Assembly: GCF_905397435.1 (NCBI RefSeq)
Contig: NZ_CAJPVI010000024.1
Coordinates: forward strand, 60,494 to 124,493
Direction of reading: 5' to 3'
Length of the DNA stretch: 64,000 bases
DNA from: Cupriavidus numazuensis
GTDB taxonomy: Bacteria > Pseudomonadota > Gammaproteobacteria > Burkholderiales > Burkholderiaceae
Every line of letters starts with the position of its first letter. The stretch's first letter is position 1. Under the pieces are notes generated by a model, which saw only the letters and a list, made by a program, of their open reading frames with translations, was not told the origin of the DNA and made no database searches. Of the stretch, positions 43,968 through 53,358 are shown piece after piece. Both the position numbers and the translations under genes were made by a program.

Positions 43968-45563
43968 ATGCCTACCTATGACGCCGTGATTGTCGGCAGT
44001 GGTATCAATTCGCTTGTGTGCGCCGCCGTCCTGGCCCAGCGCGGCAAGCGCGTCTGCGTACTCGAACGCAACAGCACGCTGGGCGGATGCATTCGCACCG
44101 AGACCCTGAATGCACCGGGCTATTTGCACGATACGTTGTCCACGGCACACCCGCTGTTTGTCACGTCCCCCGGCTACGCGGAGCTGAAGGATGATCTCCA
44201 TCAGGCGGGACTCAGCTATGGCAACAACGACACGCCCACGGGCGTCTTGCTGCCCGACAATCGTTCGCTGATTCTGGCGAGGTCCCGCGAGCGCAATGTC
44301 AGCGCATTCAATGCACTGGCAAGCGGCGACGGCGATGCCTATCTGGCCGCCATGCGGGAGGTCGAGCAGAATGCAGGCCTCGTGTTCTCGCTGCTCGGCA
44401 ACGAATTGTGGAGTGCCGGCGTGGCAAAGACGGTGGCTGGCCGCCTTTGGAAGCAAGGTGTGCATGACACCGTGGCCTTCTTTTCCCCTGCACTGATGAG
44501 TTGCCGCAGTTGGCTGGAGACTCGCATGCGGTCCGACCTGGTCCGCGCGCTGCTGGCGCCCTGGGTATTGCATACCGGCCTTGGCCCGGAGAGCGCCATG
44601 TCCGCGCTAATGGGCAAAGTGGTCGCGTTCAGTCTGGAGGCAGTGGGACTTCCGATCGTCCAGGGTGGAAATGCCCGCACTGTGGACGCATTCCGTCAAA
44701 TCGTGGAAAGCCGCGGCGGTGCTTTCCACGTCAATGCGGACGTCGAGGACATCCTGGTCGAAAACGGCTCGGCGCGCGGCGTACGGACGCGGGACGATCG
44801 CGTGTTCATGGGCAAGGAGATCGTCTGCAACGTCACGCCCGGGCAGCTCTACGGCAAGCTGCTGGCCCCCGCTCATGTTCCTCCAGCCCTGCGGCAGCAG
44901 GCCACGGAATACCGGTATGGCAAGGGCAATATGCAGATTCACCTGTCGTTGTCGGCGCCGCCGGACTGGCCCCAGGAGCATCTGCGGGACGTCATCTACC
45001 TGCACCTTACCTCCGGGCTGGACGGCGTCTCCAGGGCAGTCAGCGAAGCCGAGCGCGGACTGCTTCCCGCCGAAGGCACGATTTGCGTGGCCCAGCCTTG
45101 CGCGGTCGACCCGTCCAGGAGCCCGGCTGGTGGCTGGGTGCTCTGGATCCAGGTCCCCGAGTGCCCGCGGATTATCAAAGGCGATGCCTTGGGAGTCATC
45201 GACGCCCCCGCGGACGGCCGCTGGACGCCGGAAGTCAGAGAGCGCTACGCCGACCGGATCATCGACCGTATTGCGCGTCATGTTCCCAACCTGAAGGCAA
45301 GCATCGTCGGTCGGACTGTCCTGTCGCCGGCCGACCTCGAAGCGATGAACGTCAATCTCGTCGGCGGCGATCCCTATTCCGGCGAATGCAGCATCGACCA
45401 GTTCATGTTCTGGCGGCCGCTTCCGGGCGTCAAGGATCACGCAACGCCGGTTAGACATCTGCACCACATCGGCGCCTCGACCCATCCAGGGCCCGGTCTT
45501 GGCGGTACGTCCGGCTACCACGTCGCCAATGCGCTTGCGCGGAAGCGGGCGAAATCAAATTAA
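43968..45563 (+). CDS. FAD-dependent oxidoreductase, phytoene-desaturase (CrtI)-like
   Basis: This 531-residue protein has the dinucleotide motif DAVIVGSGINSLVCAAVLAQRGKRVCVLER opening (given here by its core VGSGINS and VCVLER) and a C-terminal HHIGASTHPGPGLGGTSG FAD-binding block, both characteristic of the carotenoid desaturase/amine oxidase-like group. It follows the monooxygenase components on the same strand after 92 bp. No carotenoid genes are nearby, so it probably oxidises or isomerises an aromatic or lipid intermediate. It is not part of described iif operons, making it the least explained member here. Confidence 0.85.
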   Translation: MPTYDAVIVGSGINSLVCAAVLAQRGKRVCVLERNSTLGGCIRTETLNAPGYLHDTLSTAHPLFVTSPGYAELKDDLHQAGLSYGNNDTPTGVLLPDNRSLILARSRERNVSAFNALASGDGDAYLAAMREVEQNAGLVFSLLGNELWSAGVAKTVAGRLWKQGVHDTVAFFSPALMSCRSWLETRMRSDLVRALLAPWVLHTGLGPESAMSALMGKVVAFSLEAVGLPIVQGGNARTVDAFRQIVESRGGAFHVNADVEDILVENGSARGVRTRDDRVFMGKEIVCNVTPGQLYGKLLAPAHVPPALRQQATEYRYGKGNMQIHLSLSAPPDWPQEHLRDVIYLHLTSGLDGVSRAVSEAERGLLPAEGTICVAQPCAVDPSRSPAGGWVLWIQVPECPRIIKGDALGVIDAPADGRWTPEVRERYADRIIDRIARHVPNLKASIVGRTVLSPADLEAMNVNLVGGDPYSGECSIDQFMFWRPLPGVKDHATPVRHLHHIGASTHPGPGLGGTSGYHVANALARKRAKSN

Positions 45564-45667
45564 AAGAAAAGGCCTGATGCCTCTGTCACCTCTTTGCCCC
45601 CTCGCGCGTCTGGTCACGGACCATACCGGCGTCAACAAGTCGGCCACCGTCTGGTTCAGGCGTTGCG

Positions 45668-45862
45668 TCAGGAGCCGGTCGTCCGCCGTTGACGGTAGAC
45701 GGTCACGCCGTCCTCTTCGCGCGCGGCCAGCACATTGCGCGCGCCGCAGATCGGGCAGCGGAACAGTGGGCCCTGGCCCTCGTTGACGACAACCACTTCG
45801 GTGGACTCCCAGCGGGTTCCGCAGGACTGGTTCTGGCAGGTGTAGTAGATAGGCTTTTTCAT
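45668..45862 (-). CDS. Small zinc-ribbon protein (64 aa)
   Basis: This 64-residue protein has two cysteine pairs, CQNQSC near the N-terminus and CPIC in FRCPICGARN, forming a probable zinc ribbon like those in transcription factors or rubrerythrin-type knuckles. The ATG at 45862 gives a compact protein starting MKKPIYYTC; no strong ribosome-binding site is present. Function unknown. Confidence 0.7.
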   Translation of the reverse strand: MKKPIYYTCQNQSCGTRWESTEVVVVNEGQGPLFRCPICGARNVLAAREEDGVTVYRQRRTTGS

Positions 45863-46010
45863 TTGGGCGGATCGTAGCACGAGATGACGAGCTTGCAGGA
45901 TTCAGAGGCCGGGGCCGATCAGGCACATCCGGCACGACGTCGAATGGCCGTCACCCTGCGGCTCGGCTACGGCCAGGCGCGGCAGCAACACGCCCGCGGG
46001 TGCTCTTACC

Positions 46011-47201
46011 TCACCTTGGCAACCGCTCGGGCGCGTTCAGCCAGCTCTGTAGCATGGGATAAACGCGGCTTCGCCACACCGGACCGGAAAACAACCCATA
46101 GTGGTCGCAACCCGGAACGGTGACTTGTGTACACAACCGTTGATCCAGACCAAGGCACAGCGTCTGCGCGGCGTGCGTCTGCCCGGCGCCGGTGATCGCA
46201 TCGAGTTGCCCTTCAACCGTCAGTAGCCGTGTTGCCCGCATGGCTGCCGGATCCACCGGCATTTCACCCACGGACCACGACCCGCGTGGCAACAGGTGTT
46301 CGCGGAACACGATGCGCATGGTATCGAGCACAAACTCAACCGGCATGTCCATCATCGCCACATAGCCGGCTACGGCTGCATGGCGCAGATCTGCCTGCGC
46401 ACGGGACCCTGGCCATGGCCCCTGAAGCGCAGCGAGCACCATCGCCGAAAGGCGCTCCGGCTGGCCACTTGCCAGCGTAGGCAATTGCAGAAAGCCCGGA
46501 TACACGATTCGTCCCGCGCCGCGATATCCGTGTGGCACGGCGCCTGTGCAGTGGGCGAGAAACACCGGCAGCGGCATCATGGCCGCGATGTCGCCGAGTC
46601 TGGTCGGGTGAAGCCTTGCATCCAGCGGGCCGCCAATCAGTGCCAGCGCCCTCACTTCCGGCGCATCTCCGGATGCCAGGCGAGAAACGGCCGCCAGGCT
46701 TGGAACGGTCGCCTGGCAGATCGCCACCACGTCAAGGTGCGCCGGATCGAGCATCGTCATGAACTGCTCCAGCAGCAAGACGCAGTCTGCCAGGCCAAAC
46801 TGGCCGGCTTCAGGTGGTACGTCCCGTGCATCAATCCAGTCGGTGACATAAACGTCCGCGTCGGGGAGCATGGATTCGATGGTGTCGCGGACCACCACCG
46901 CTCGGTGCCCGGCAAGCGGTGCGCACAACATCCGGCGTACACCACGACCGTCACCCGCCGAGAAGCGCAGCAAACGGCAGAACGGGGTCTCGGCAACGAC
47001 GGTCATTGTCACGGGCACGTGTTTGCCCTCCTGGCAGACAGTGTCCAGATGGTATGACGGCGGCCCGAACTGGCGCATCGACCTCTGGAAGAGTTCGTAG
47101 GCGCAGGCAAACTGGGCACCCCGCATGGCCGACAAGAATGTCCCCACCGGTGCCCACGCCGCCGCCGAAAAGTCATCCGGACTGCCCATCGAGGAATTCA
47201 T
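46011..47201 (-). CDS. Intracellular PHA depolymerase homologue
   Basis: This 396-residue alpha/beta hydrolase resembles the intracellular PhaZ of Cupriavidus. The nucleophile is Cys162 in VVAICQATVP; the family uses Cys183 in the C. necator enzyme. The acid Asp (TVEGQLDAITGAGQT) and the base His (GCDHYGLFSG) follow in order. It mobilises stored polyhydroxybutyrate. The start at 47201 gives a normal length although the ribosome-binding site is weak; the open frame upstream is not supported. A strong palindrome lies about 100 bp upstream. Confidence 0.85.
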   Translation of the reverse strand: MNSSMGSPDDFSAAAWAPVGTFLSAMRGAQFACAYELFQRSMRQFGPPSYHLDTVCQEGKHVPVTMTVVAETPFCRLLRFSAGDGRGVRRMLCAPLAGHRAVVVRDTIESMLPDADVYVTDWIDARDVPPEAGQFGLADCVLLLEQFMTMLDPAHLDVVAICQATVPSLAAVSRLASGDAPEVRALALIGGPLDARLHPTRLGDIAAMMPLPVFLAHCTGAVPHGYRGAGRIVYPGFLQLPTLASGQPERLSAMVLAALQGPWPGSRAQADLRHAAVAGYVAMMDMPVEFVLDTMRIVFREHLLPRGSWSVGEMPVDPAAMRATRLLTVEGQLDAITGAGQTHAAQTLCLGLDQRLCTQVTVPGCDHYGLFSGPVWRSRVYPMLQSWLNAPERLPR

Positions 47202-47298
47202 GCTGCGGCTGCCAGAGGGAATCCGGCCGCTTATCTGGTTTGTGCCGGGCGGGATGCCGCCAATGCCATCGACCATGACGCGGAAGTGCCCGGGTATA

Positions 47299-47316
47299 TT
47301 CAACGACCTCGTTGAA
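47299..47316. promoter_or_regulatory. Perfect palindrome upstream of the PHA depolymerase gene
   Basis: TTCAACGA-CC-TCGTTGAA is an exact inverted repeat of 8-base arms, 98-115 bp before the start codon. It does not match FNR, Fur or the GntR operator. No other feature was seen in the 250 bp gap. Confidence 0.5.
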
Positions 47317-47452
47317 GTGAACGCGCCTGACACCAAGATAATCGACAGAAGCGGCGCACGCTTGCGGCAACGCAATATCGTTCCGAACGACTGCGCTTCG
47401 CACCACCTCTTGCTCGTGCGGCTCACCCTTGACGGCGCTGACAGCAACGACG

Positions 47453-48127
47453 CTATGTGCCCCTTCCCGCTTGCGCTGCAGCAAAATGGCGAACGAACCA
47501 TCCCGCCGCAAGCTCTGCCACCTGCTCCAGTGCACCTGGCTCCTCGAACAGGTGGGTCGCCCCGGGCACCACATCCAGCCGCTTCTCACAAGAGATGCAC
47601 GCCGCTGCCCGGGCGCTGAGGTTGACGACAACAGGATCGGCTTCCCCGACGATCATCCGCAGCGGAGAAGCCAGGCGGCAGAGCGCGTCAACACCGGCCA
47701 GGTCGACACGTCCGCCCCTGGACACCACGGCGTCGATACGCGTTTGCGAAGGCGGCGCCGCAGCGGCACGCAGCGCTGCGGCCGCACCCGTGCTCGCCGC
47801 GAAGTAGCCGAGCCGAAGGTCGCGCTGCCCAGCCAGGCGTTCCACCGCTTCCGTCGCAGCCCTCAGCCTGTCGCTCAGCAGCGCAATGTCGAAACGCCGC
47901 GCCAACCCAACATCTTCTTCCGGCGTCAGGAGGTCAATCAACAGGGTACCGATATCCGCATCATGGAGTATCGACGCGACCAGGCGGTTGCGCGGGTGAT
48001 GGCGCGAGTTGCCGCTCCCGCAGGCAAACAGGACAATCCCGCAAGGTGTCTCGGGCAAGGCCAGTTCCCCGGGGAGTCCCACGTCATCCACGTGGATCAC
48101 CACTTGTTGCGCAGTGACGAGTTTCAT
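47453..48127 (-). CDS. Dienelactone-hydrolase-like alpha/beta hydrolase
   Basis: This 224-residue protein has a FAASTGAAAA nucleophile elbow (serine) near residue 115, an Asp in IVGEADPVV and a His in VPGATHLFEE, the usual triad order. Relatives are often fused or adjacent to phosphoribosyltransferases, but none is present here. The ATG at 48127 has GAAGGGGG before it; longer open frames are not supported. It is divergent from the gene at 48341, with an FNR-type box between them. Confidence 0.82.
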   Translation of the reverse strand: MKLVTAQQVVIHVDDVGLPGELALPETPCGIVLFACGSGNSRHHPRNRLVASILHDADIGTLLIDLLTPEEDVGLARRFDIALLSDRLRAATEAVERLAGQRDLRLGYFAASTGAAAALRAAAAPPSQTRIDAVVSRGGRVDLAGVDALCRLASPLRMIVGEADPVVVNLSARAAACISCEKRLDVVPGATHLFEEPGALEQVAELAAGWFVRHFAAAQAGRGT

Positions 48128-48271
48128 TCGCGCCCCCTTCTCGTACGGGTGCTCCATCAGCCAGACCGGCTCTACCTCAGCATTTGCAATGTAGGCCGCA
48201 GGGCATCCGCGCAGTTGTCGTACGTCAAGACTCGCGATGGTGGCAGCCGGCGTCCAAGGCCCTCGTCCGGC

Positions 48272-48285
48272 TTGATACGCGTCAA
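48272..48285. promoter_or_regulatory. FNR/ANR-type box in the divergent promoter
   Basis: TTGATACGCGTCAA matches TTGAYnnnnRTCAA in full. Its centre is about 62 bp from the ATG of the 107-aa gene and 151 bp from the divergent hydrolase start, so a class II position for the former is possible. Confidence 0.65.
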
Positions 48286-48340
48286 GTCCTGTTGTGTCGC
48301 GGCATCTAGCCTTCAGATACATGGATCGGAGGACGCGGCA

Positions 48341-48664
48341 ATGCCTGGTACGAAGAAGACGCTACGGTCGAGACCCGTATCGACGGCGTCAGGACTGGTC
48401 AGCCTGTTGTACCACCTTGTCCACGCGGCATCGCAAGGGCAACTGGACCCGGAACTGGTGCGGGATGTCGGGCGGATCATCTACAACGAGATGGAACTGC
48501 TTCAGTCAGCATCCAAGCCCAGTCAGGTCGACATGGACCTCCTTCGCGAAGCGGCTTCGAGATTCGACGAAACCGTTCTTCGGGCGCGAAGTTCGCTGCT
48601 GATCGACGCGAGGAGCCGAATCCTCGACCCCAGTTCCTCCGAGGTTCACTTGGCCTCGCATTGA
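48341..48664 (+). CDS. Conserved hypothetical protein (107 aa), helical
   Basis: A soluble, predominantly helical protein (LVSLLYHLVHAASQGQLD near residue 18) with no known domain. The ATG at 48341 has GGAGG 9 bases upstream; the very long frame running through from 47429 is antisense-type noise. It precedes the SulP gene by 49 bp, probably in one operon behind the FNR box. Confidence 0.7.
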   Translation: MPGTKKTLRSRPVSTASGLVSLLYHLVHAASQGQLDPELVRDVGRIIYNEMELLQSASKPSQVDMDLLREAASRFDETVLRARSSLLIDARSRILDPSSSEVHLASH

Positions 48665-48713
48665 ACCCGCCTCGTCCTGCGCCAGGACATCTCAAGCTAA
48701 TGGAGGCACCGCC

Positions 48714-50477
48714 ATGGAAGACTCTTCCTTGCCCGACACACAGCGCGGCACCGCCGTAGCGGGCGGTTGGCAGGCCTGGTTCCCGCCTGCGCAATGGCTG
48801 CTTCACTATCAGAGGGAATGGCTCGCACATGATGTCGTTGCCGGCGTCACGCTGGCGGCATATGGGATTCCGGTATCGCTGGCGTATGCGTCGCTGGCAG
48901 GCGTGCCCCCGCAGTACGGGATCTACTGCTATCTGGCAGGGGGACTGGCCTACGCATTGTTCGGCTCATCGCGGCAGCTCGCCATCGGCCCCACCTCTGC
49001 GATCTCGATGCTGGTCGGCGTCACCATCGCGGGCATGGCGCAGGGGGATCCAGGCCGCTGGGCGTCGATCGCTGCGCTGACGGCACTACTGATTGCCGCC
49101 ATGTGCGTCCTCGCATGGCTCTTCCGGCTGAGTTCGCTCGTGAACTTCATCAGTGAAACGATCCTGCTCGGATTCAAGGCCGGCGCGGCACTGACGATCG
49201 CCCTGACCCAGTTGCCGAAGCTGTTCGGCGTCAAAGGCGGCGGAGAGTTCTTCTTCGAGCGCATTGCCATCCTTGTGCAGCAACTGCCGCTGACCAACCT
49301 CGCAGTGTTCGGCTTCGGCGTGGCGGCGATCGCCGTGCTGCTGCTTGGGGAGAAGTTCCTGCCGGGGCGTCCGGTCGCCCTGCTCGTCGTCGTAGCTTCG
49401 ATCATGCTGCTGTCGCTGACGCCGCTGGGAGGGCTGGGTTTCAAGGTCGTTGGCGCGCTGCCGCAAGGCCTGCCCGACATGCACTGGCCAGACCTGCGGC
49501 CGCGCGATGTGGACGGGGTCGTTCCGCTGGCCTTCGCCTGCCTCCTGCTGTCGTACGTCGAAAGCGTCTCCGCTGCGCGCGCCCTTGCGCAGGCACACGG
49601 GGACGAGGTCGACGCGCGCCAGGAACTGCTGGGGCTCGGCGCGGCGAACCTGGCGGTCGGCCTGTTCCAGGGATATCCCGTTGCGGGAGGGTTGTCGCAG
49701 TCCTCGGTGAACGACAAGGCCGGGGCACGGACACCGCTGGCGCTGGTATTCGCGTCGGCAACGATCGCCCTTTGCCTGATGTTCCTCACCGGCCTGCTGG
49801 CCAATCTTCCCAACGTGGTGCTGGCCGCCATCGTGCTGGTCGCGGTCAAAGGCCTGGTCGATATCCGCGAACTGCGCCACGTATGGCGCGTGAGCCGCTT
49901 CGAGTTCATCGTCTCGATGGTTGCATTCGCGGCCGTCCTGCTGCTTGGCATCCTGAAGGGCGTCATCGTGGCCGTGCTCGTGTCGATGCTGCTGATCATC
50001 CGGCGCGCCGCCCACCCGCATGTCGCATTCCTTGGGCGAATTCCGGGAACGCGCAGCTTTTCGGACATGGAACGCAACCCTGACAATGAAGCCGTTCCGC
50101 AGGCGCTGATCTTCCGTGCGGAATCTTCGCTGCTGTACTTCAACGTCGAGCATGTGCGCTCGGTGGTATGGCAGGCGATCCGCAACTCCGCGCCGCCGCT
50201 CCGGCTGGTGGTCTGCGACCTCTCGGTTTGCCCCGTGGTCGACCTGGCAGGCGCGCGCATGCTTGCGACACTGCACAAGGAACTGCTAGCCGCCGGCATT
50301 GGATTGCGCCTCGTTGCCGCGCATGCCGTTGTGAGAGACATGCTGCGTGCAGAGGGGCTCGAAGAGCGTGTGGGGTATTTCGGACGTCGTATCTCGGTTG
50401 CGGATGTGATCGATGAGTTTCGTGCCGCCGCACAAGAGAGTCCCATCGCGAGCACCACAGCGTTGGCAGCAACGTAG
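48714..50477 (+). CDS. SulP-family anion transporter with STAS domain
   Basis: A 587-residue SLC26/SulP permease: about 12-14 membrane segments, the GIPVSLAYASLAGVPPQYGIYCY first-helix block (core AYASLAGVPPQYG), and a C-terminal STAS domain (residues 475-575, LSVCPVVDLAGARML). Such proteins carry sulfate, bicarbonate or dicarboxylates. It is followed by a DUF2252 gene. No carbonic anhydrase is adjacent, so the anion cannot be assigned. Confidence 0.93.
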   Translation: MEDSSLPDTQRGTAVAGGWQAWFPPAQWLLHYQREWLAHDVVAGVTLAAYGIPVSLAYASLAGVPPQYGIYCYLAGGLAYALFGSSRQLAIGPTSAISMLVGVTIAGMAQGDPGRWASIAALTALLIAAMCVLAWLFRLSSLVNFISETILLGFKAGAALTIALTQLPKLFGVKGGGEFFFERIAILVQQLPLTNLAVFGFGVAAIAVLLLGEKFLPGRPVALLVVVASIMLLSLTPLGGLGFKVVGALPQGLPDMHWPDLRPRDVDGVVPLAFACLLLSYVESVSAARALAQAHGDEVDARQELLGLGAANLAVGLFQGYPVAGGLSQSSVNDKAGARTPLALVFASATIALCLMFLTGLLANLPNVVLAAIVLVAVKGLVDIRELRHVWRVSRFEFIVSMVAFAAVLLLGILKGVIVAVLVSMLLIIRRAAHPHVAFLGRIPGTRSFSDMERNPDNEAVPQALIFRAESSLLYFNVEHVRSVVWQAIRNSAPPLRLVVCDLSVCPVVDLAGARMLATLHKELLAAGIGLRLVAAHAVVRDMLRAEGLEERVGYFGRRISVADVIDEFRAAAQESPIASTTALAAT

Positions 50478-50565
50478 CGCGCATCGTTGCCGCCCGGGTG
50501 TCCGCGCGCGGCAGAGTCCGCTGGCCTCGCATGCAGCGGCGCTGGCTTGAGAGAAGGAAAGCGTC

Positions 50566-51990
50566 ATGAACAAACCGGAAAAACCCAGTCACCTGGCCGC
50601 CGCGCGTCAGGAACCCACGCGCTACCTGACCGCTGACGAGCGCGCAGCAAAAGGACGCGCGCTACGCGACACAGTCCCTCGCGGTTCGCAATCCGGCTGG
50701 CAAGCACCGGAAGATCGCCGCGATCCGATCGAACTGCTGAACGAATCCAACGCCGGGCGGATTCTCGACCTGGTTCCCATCCGATACGGCCGGATGGCGG
50801 CATCCCCGTTTGCGTTCTACCGCGGATCGGCCTCGCTCATGGCGGCCGATCTTGCCACCACGCCGTCCAGCGGCATCCGCGTGCAGGCGTGTGGAGACGC
50901 CCACCTGATGAACTTCGGCGGGTTCGCCACGCCCGAACGAAACATCATCTTCGACATCAACGACCTCGACGAAACCTTGCCGGCCCCATTCGAGTGGGAC
51001 CTCAAGCGACTGGCGGCCAGTCTGGCGATCGCGGCCGAGCATCTCGTACTGCCCAAGAGCGATGCCGCACGCGTCGTGACCGATACCGTGCGCGAGTACC
51101 GCGAACGCATGTTCAACTACGGGTGGATGCGCGCTCTCGACGTTTGGTACGACCGAATTGATCTGCAAAAGTATGAAGACCGCAGCGGCGATCCTGAGAT
51201 CGTTGCCGCGGCACGCAAGCGCCTGGCGCAGCGCATTGAAGCGGAACGACGCAAGACGGTTCCCGACTATCTTTATCCCAAACTGGTGTCGGAGGAAGGA
51301 GAACAGCCGAGGATCAAGGATGAGCCTCCCTTGATTTTTCACCCGACCGAAGAACTGGCGCCCGGCATGGAATCGGATTACGCGCAAGCCATTGCTTCCT
51401 ATCGCAGCAGCCTCGCTGAGCATGTCCGTGTGCTGTTCGACCGTTTCCACTTCTTCGACATGGCCGTCAAGGTCGTCGGTGTCGGCAGCGTCGGGACCAT
51501 GTGTGGCGTGGGATTGCTCATGGCTGCGGACAACGACCCTTTGTTCCTGCAGGTGAAAGAAGCGCGCGCTTCCGTGCTGGAGCCCTACGCGGGCAAGAGC
51601 CTGCATGCCAACCACGGTGAGCGCGTGATCGCCGGCCAGCGTCTCATGCAGGCGGCGAGCGACGTATTCCTTGGCTGGACGCGCGGAGAAAACGGACGCG
51701 ACTTCTATGTGCGCCAGTTGCGCGACATGAAGCTCTCCGCGGTGATCGAGGATTGGGATACGGGCATGCTCAGGCAATATGGCCGCATGTGCGCACACGC
51801 CCTTGCGCGCGCGCATGCACGCTCCGGGGACGCCGCCATGATGGCTGGCTACATGGGCTCCGGCCAGACCTTCGATGATGCAATCTGCGAGTTCGCCACG
51901 GAATATTGTTCGCAAAACCGCAGCGATTTCCGCACGTTTGTCGCAGCGATTCGCGAAGGGCGTATCGAGGCCAGGCTGGAGGCGAACTGA
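50566..51990 (+). CDS. DUF2252 family protein
   Basis: A 474-residue cytoplasmic protein with the DUF2252 kinase-like core: GDAHLMNFGG near residue 107 and IFDINDLDETLPAPFEWDLKRLAAS following it (core NDLDE and WDLKRLA), motifs reminiscent of aminoglycoside phosphotransferase/HipA-like folds. The biochemical role of the family is unknown. GAGAAGGAAAGCGTC precedes the start. Co-oriented with SulP 88 bp upstream. Confidence 0.9.
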   Translation: MNKPEKPSHLAAARQEPTRYLTADERAAKGRALRDTVPRGSQSGWQAPEDRRDPIELLNESNAGRILDLVPIRYGRMAASPFAFYRGSASLMAADLATTPSSGIRVQACGDAHLMNFGGFATPERNIIFDINDLDETLPAPFEWDLKRLAASLAIAAEHLVLPKSDAARVVTDTVREYRERMFNYGWMRALDVWYDRIDLQKYEDRSGDPEIVAAARKRLAQRIEAERRKTVPDYLYPKLVSEEGEQPRIKDEPPLIFHPTEELAPGMESDYAQAIASYRSSLAEHVRVLFDRFHFFDMAVKVVGVGSVGTMCGVGLLMAADNDPLFLQVKEARASVLEPYAGKSLHANHGERVIAGQRLMQAASDVFLGWTRGENGRDFYVRQLRDMKLSAVIEDWDTGMLRQYGRMCAHALARAHARSGDAAMMAGYMGSGQTFDDAICEFATEYCSQNRSDFRTFVAAIREGRIEARLEAN

Positions 51991-52047
51991 GCAGTCAGCC
52001 GGTATGGTCGAGGTACTGAAGTAGGGCTCACTGCCAAAGGCGCACCG

Positions 52048-52539
52048 TCACCCGGCGCGGCGGTGCGCCTCACTCGGCGCATGGCCTCTGTCCACCTGCG
52101 CTCGTGCAAGCAGAAGTGGCTGGCTGGTCCGCGCCATGACCTTGCGCGCGATCTCGCCCATGCGCGGCCCGGACGGGCCGTGGTTTCCATTGTTTCCCAT
52201 CGCAATCAGGTCCGCTGACCACGCATCGGCTTCCGCCGCGATCGTTTCGGCAATGCCTTGCTCAATGCCGGACCTGCCCGACAGACACGTCGTGAATCGG
52301 ACTCTGGCCCGGTCCAGCTTGGTGGCGGCCGCTGCGAGCACGCCTTCCGCAGCCGTGGTCAGATTCTCCGCCATTCGGACCGGATCCGCGCCCGCTACGT
52401 CCAGGAACGGAGCGCTGATGTCGAGCACAAAAATGACTTCCACCTCGGCATCCGAGGCTTGCGCAATCAGGATGGCCTGCTCCAGCCCTGCCTCAGCCGC
52501 GACGCCACCATCGAGGGCTACAAGAATACGACGGTACAT
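52048..52539 (-). CDS. Universal stress protein, UspA family
   Basis: This 163-residue single-domain Usp has the ATP-binding pattern MYRRILVALDGG at the start and GxxGxxGPSGP-like loop (MGNNGNHGPSGPRMGEIA; core GNNGNHGPSG) near residue 125. The Gly-rich loop departs slightly from G2xG9xGS/T. The ATG at 52539 has GAGG upstream. It is one of three Usp genes in this island. Confidence 0.9.
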   Translation of the reverse strand: MYRRILVALDGGVAAEAGLEQAILIAQASDAEVEVIFVLDISAPFLDVAGADPVRMAENLTTAAEGVLAAAATKLDRARVRFTTCLSGRSGIEQGIAETIAAEADAWSADLIAMGNNGNHGPSGPRMGEIARKVMARTSQPLLLARAQVDRGHAPSEAHRRAG

Positions 52540-52703
52540 GTGATCGTCCTCGGTATAGTCAGATTTGCGATTGAGGGCCGGCCGGCGGCAGGATCCCCAG
52601 CGCCGAGGATGGGGCATGTAACTCACGATGTGGACGCTGAAAGTCAAACTGGCGATCGAGAGCCGGCCAGCAGGAAGAAAGACCGGCCCTGCATCGCGTT
52701 GAC

Positions 52704-53054
52704 TTAGCGTCCTTTCTCCGCGGCTGCCTTCTTCGCGCCATCGGTATAAGGGTCGAATTTGCCGGATTTCGCACCTTCGCTGTAGGGATCGAAGTTGCCG
52801 GATCTGGCGCCACTGGTGTTGGCGTCCGGCGTCGCCCCATTGCCCGCCAGACCAGCCTTGGTCGACTGCTTCGCCCCTTCGGTGTTGGAATCGAACTTGC
52901 CGGACTTCGCCTGGTCCTCGCTCTTCGGCTTTGGAGCGTGGCTTCCGCCGTACAGGTCACCACCGTCGGTGTAGTTCTTTTGTGCAAGGACACTCTGCGC
53001 GCCAAGAGCGCTCAGCGACGCTGCAGCCAGGATGGGGATAATCTTTCGGATCAT
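52704..53054 (-). CDS. Secreted FDPYTDGAK-repeat protein 1 (116 aa)
   Basis: A signal peptide (MIRKIIPILAAASLSALGAQ, cleavage after VLA) is followed by QKNYTDGGDLYGGSHAPK and three imperfect repeats of the pattern (S/A)GxFDPY(S/T)(D/E)GAK (KFDSNTEGAK, NFDPYSEGAK, KFDPYTDGAK). The region is polar, Gly/Lys/Asp-rich and likely disordered. A paralogue with four repeats lies next to it. No family was recognised; a surface, periplasmic or ion-binding role is possible from Asp/Gly periodicity. Confidence 0.78.
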   Translation of the reverse strand: MIRKIIPILAAASLSALGAQSVLAQKNYTDGGDLYGGSHAPKPKSEDQAKSGKFDSNTEGAKQSTKAGLAGNGATPDANTSGARSGNFDPYSEGAKSGKFDPYTDGAKKAAAEKGR

Positions 53055-53358
53055 GGTTGTGCTCTCTATGCTGAGGTTAGGTTGGGGTTGGGCGTGGGCT
53101 AACGGTCAGGTCGGGTCGGGTCGGCAAAAGGAGTCGGCCTTCCGTCAAGGCCGACTCTTCTGCAGCGCTTCCTCCTAGCCATCGTTAGCTGCCACACGCC
53201 TGTTTCAACAGTAGTCTGGGCCGCGCCCCCGAACTTGGGCTGGATCAAGTTGGCAGCATGTCGTGCCGCGCGGTGGCCATGGAAGCGATGCACGCGAACA
53301 AAAACCGAAATAAAACGGCCCGCAAGAAGCGGGCCGTTTTGCTTTTTCCTGATCCGGC
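53055..53358. other. Gap between the two repeat-protein genes
   Basis: A perfect hairpin (GAGTCGGCCTT and AAGGCCGACTC, 53131-53157, loop CCGTC) lies 77 bp upstream of repeat protein 1, and the terminator of repeat protein 2 lies at 53311-53346. Nothing else was seen. Confidence 0.6.
53311..53346. terminator. Bidirectional terminator of repeat protein 2 gene
   Basis: Perfect arms AAAACGGCCCGC (53312-53323) and GCGGGCCGTTTT (53329-53340) with T-rich or A-rich flanks. It lies 13 bp past the stop of the 53.4 kb gene. Confidence 0.88.

Noticed and set aside
47429..48340. Long 5' extension of the 107-aa gene
   Set aside because: The extension is antisense to the hydrolase at 47.5-48.1 kb and His/Arg-rich; a good ribosome-binding site supports the ATG at 48341.
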